A DNA stretch of 6,852 bases from assembly GCA_013331575.1 (NCBI GenBank), contig DUGD01000007.1:19203-26054 (forward strand), in the 5' to 3' direction. The translations under genes and the position numbers were made by a program. The number at the start of each line of letters is the position of its first letter. Position 1 is the first letter of the stretch. Below are positions 5,562 through 6,852 of this stretch, piece by piece. Source of the DNA: Candidatus Woesearchaeota archaeon. Its GTDB lineage: Archaea > Nanobdellota > Nanobdellia > Woesearchaeales > UBA525. The notes under the pieces were generated by a model. That model worked only from the letters and a program-made list of their open reading frames with translations. It was not told where the DNA came from and did no database searches.

Positions 5562-6398
5562 TCAGTTTATCTCCACGAAGAAATAATACGTGGTAGGACC
5601 TAGCGCGCTCGGATGCTCATTCTCACCGACCAGGAGCTGGAAGTCGGCAGTCTGGCCGTTATACGCATATTGGTTGTCCTCCATAATCGTTGAGTAGACC
5701 AGGCTACCCGAACTGTCGGAAAGAAGTATCTGGTGGAACGAGTCGTTCTGCGATGTACCGTTCACGAACAAAGTGGTCGAGTAGCAAGTGTTGTTTCCAA
5801 TGTCTTGCGATCCGACGAGGAAACCTGGATGAATCGTCCCGTTGAACGTATTAGTGGCGCTATCACCGTCAGACCAGGATAGCCCGAGGTATCCGTCTTC
5901 CGCGGAACGCTCCGCTCCCGTCGTGCAGTTGATAGTCCCCCAATCGATCGTGTTGTTCCTGCTCGCGTAGATCTCTCCTGCCAGCGACGAAGCGTTGCCC
6001 CAGATGTAGAAGCTGTTGTTGTTCGCGTCGTCCAAATGTATGTTTCCCGTGACGTTACCGTAGTAACCTTGCCAAGATTTCGTTATGGTGAGCGCGTCGA
6101 TATTCACGTTAGTGACATTACCACCTTGCGCAGACACATTGCTCGTCGATATCGCAGGAAGCTGCCGCCCGCCAGACGATAACACCGAAAGCGAAGTGGG
6201 AGGTGAAGGGTCAGCACGCACAGGAACCGACAATGCTGCGACAACCAATACGAAGAACCCGAACGCCACCATCATGAACATCATGGCGGCAGGCATAACG
6301 TTCGGCGAAGAACCACGTCGCGACGTGCGCCCGCTACGCGAAATGAAACGAGACACCGTATCCTCGCCTGCCGCAGACATCGCATTCGGTCGTCGCAT
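5562..6398 (-). CDS. Secreted WQGYYGNVTG-family exoprotein, paralogue 3
   Basis: 278 residues from ATG at 6398, chosen because GAGGTG (6409-6404) lies 5 nt upstream; a GTG at 6404 in frame would overlap that site. Residues 1-35 are a polar, basic N-terminus (SRSGRTSRRGSS at 20-31), absent from the other copies. A hydrophobic segment (36-58) follows, ending VPVRADP, so it could be a signal peptide with a long n-region or an anchor. Family landmarks: GGNVTNVNIDALTITKSWQG (92-111), YYGNVTG (112-118), GEIYASR (141-147), cysteines 158 and 205, ADFQLLVGENE (251-261) and TYYFFVEIN at the end. About eleven sequons. It follows regulator copy B by 17 nt, repeating the regulator/exoprotein order seen at 4034-4678/3319-4047. 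Function unknown. Confidence 0.85.
   Translation of the reverse strand: MRRPNAMSAAGEDTVSRFISRSGRTSRRGSSPNVMPAAMMFMMVAFGFFVLVVAALSVPVRADPSPPTSLSVLSSGGRQLPAISTSNVSAQGGNVTNVNIDALTITKSWQGYYGNVTGNIHLDDANNNSFYIWGNASSLAGEIYASRNNTIDWGTINCTTGAERSAEDGYLGLSWSDGDSATNTFNGTIHPGFLVGSQDIGNNTCYSTTLFVNGTSQNDSFHQILLSDSSGSLVYSTIMEDNQYAYNGQTADFQLLVGENEHPSALGPTTYYFFVEIN
6049..6077. repeat. 29-bp exact match between two exoprotein genes (right copy)
   Basis: Identical to 3800-3828; see that entry. The offset (2249 bp) differs from that of the regulator repeat (2289 bp), so the two modules are not one unbroken duplicated block. Confidence 0.9.
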
Positions 6399-6403
6399 AA
6401 TCA

Positions 6404-6409
6404 CACCTC
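6404..6409 (-). promoter_or_regulatory. Ribosome binding site GAGGTG deciding the start of paralogue 3
   Basis: GAGGTG is followed by TGATT and then ATG (6398-6396). It matches the archaeal anti-Shine-Dalgarno complement and fixes the start at 6398 rather than at the GTG at 6404. Confidence 0.7.
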
Positions 6410-6415
6410 ACAGCA

Positions 6416-6852
6416 TCACTTGCCACGCTCGAAAAGCGCCTGGCCTTTTGGCGTCGCCGATTGTCGCAGCACCACTTTGCCGAACTGCCCACCGACCTCG
6501 ATAGACGCGGGGAGTCTCGCGCGAGCAGAGTATTCGATGACAGGAGTGCCTCGCTCGATACCAGCATAGGACATCCGGTCGATCGCGTGGAGCTGGGGTT
6601 CGAGGGTCCAAAACGCTTTCTCGAGCGCATAGCGCACACCCGCATCTTCGATGAACCATATGCGCATGTTGATCTTGTTGTGCTCCGTTAAGCGCAGGAT
6701 CTTCTTGTCCACGAATCTATCGCTCGTCGCGATGACATAGCTGAGATCTCCCGCGATGCTATAGAGGATACGCGGCTTGTCCTTATCACGGTTCGAGATA
6801 CGGCGGCTCGTCACGAGACCGGCCATCTCAAGAAGACGCAACTGCTGGCTGA
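6416..6852 (-). CDS. Winged-helix transcriptional regulator, copy B, 5' end missing
   Basis: The frame is open from the right edge (…S-Q-Q-L, matching residues 40-43 of copy A) to a TGA at 6418-6416, giving about 145 codons. The first helix and most of the recognition helix lie beyond the window; a TTG at 6841 is internal, not a start. Visible parts are LRLLEMAGLVTSRR, the wing NRDKDKPRILYSI, SDRFVDKKILRL and MRIWFIEDAGVRYALEKAFW. The first 50 codons are nearly identical in DNA to copy A. After that the proteins diverge (still alike through LEKAFW), and the last 60 residues are unrelated by eye, without copy A's basic tail. It precedes paralogue 3 by 17 nt and probably forms a two-gene unit with it. 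Likely role: controlling that surface protein, perhaps at operators shared with copy A. Confidence 0.88.
   Translation of the reverse strand, partial: SQQLRLLEMAGLVTSRRISNRDKDKPRILYSIAGDLSYVIATSDRFVDKKILRLTEHNKINMRIWFIEDAGVRYALEKAFWTLEPQLHAIDRMSYAGIERGTPVIEYSARARLPASIEVGGQFGKVVLRQSATPKGQALFERGK
6702..6852. repeat. 151-bp direct repeat, right copy (in regulator B)
   Basis: See 4413-4563 for the matching copy. The exact 100-bp match continues to the last base of the window, so the true repeat may be longer. Confidence 0.95.

Overview
The window looks archaeal. Candidate promoters have a BRE/TATA layout (TTTATATA preceded by CGAAAT; TTTATAAA upstream of the leftmost gene). Several starts have GAGGTG- or GGTGAT-type ribosome binding sites. 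Most proteins are secreted or membrane-anchored and packed with N-glycosylation sequons (N-x-S/T). From memory, the protein types (a winged-helix regulator of the 'TASKWDIL' kind and small exoproteins with a WQGYYGNVTG motif) are common in DPANN archaea such as Woesearchaeota, Pacearchaeota and Diapherotrites. I cannot fix the lineage without a search. All credible genes are on the minus strand; the plus-strand reading frames are shadows.

In the direction of transcription (right to left): (i) 6852-6416, the 3' part of a winged-helix regulator (copy B), followed after 17 nt by a secreted protein (6398-5562). (ii) An 883-nt spacer without a credible gene. Its right part (about 5150-5560) is a cluster of strong hairpins. 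Two of these share orientation and the motif GATACC..CG..CTTTAG, like the paired ends of an IS200/IS605-type transposon or a TnpB guide-RNA end. Its left part is AT-rich and holds the promoter, two candidate operators and a structured leader for the next operon. (iii) A likely operon: regulator copy A (4678-4034), overlapping by 14 nt a second secreted paralogue (4047-3319), then a third paralogue (3251-2502), then a sequon-rich Ig-like membrane-anchored protein (2486-1572). (iv) A separate TATA box, then a large secreted protein (1523 to beyond position 1) of which 507 codons are present.

The theme is a cell-surface locus in which a 'regulator + exoprotein' pair occurs twice. The two regulator genes share a 151-bp segment with only 3 mismatches, including 100 bp identical up to the window's right edge, whereas the rest of each gene has diverged. 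This points to gene conversion or recombination between the modules. A plausible but unproven reading is that each regulator controls its own downstream surface proteins, with the cell changing its coat by regulation or recombination.
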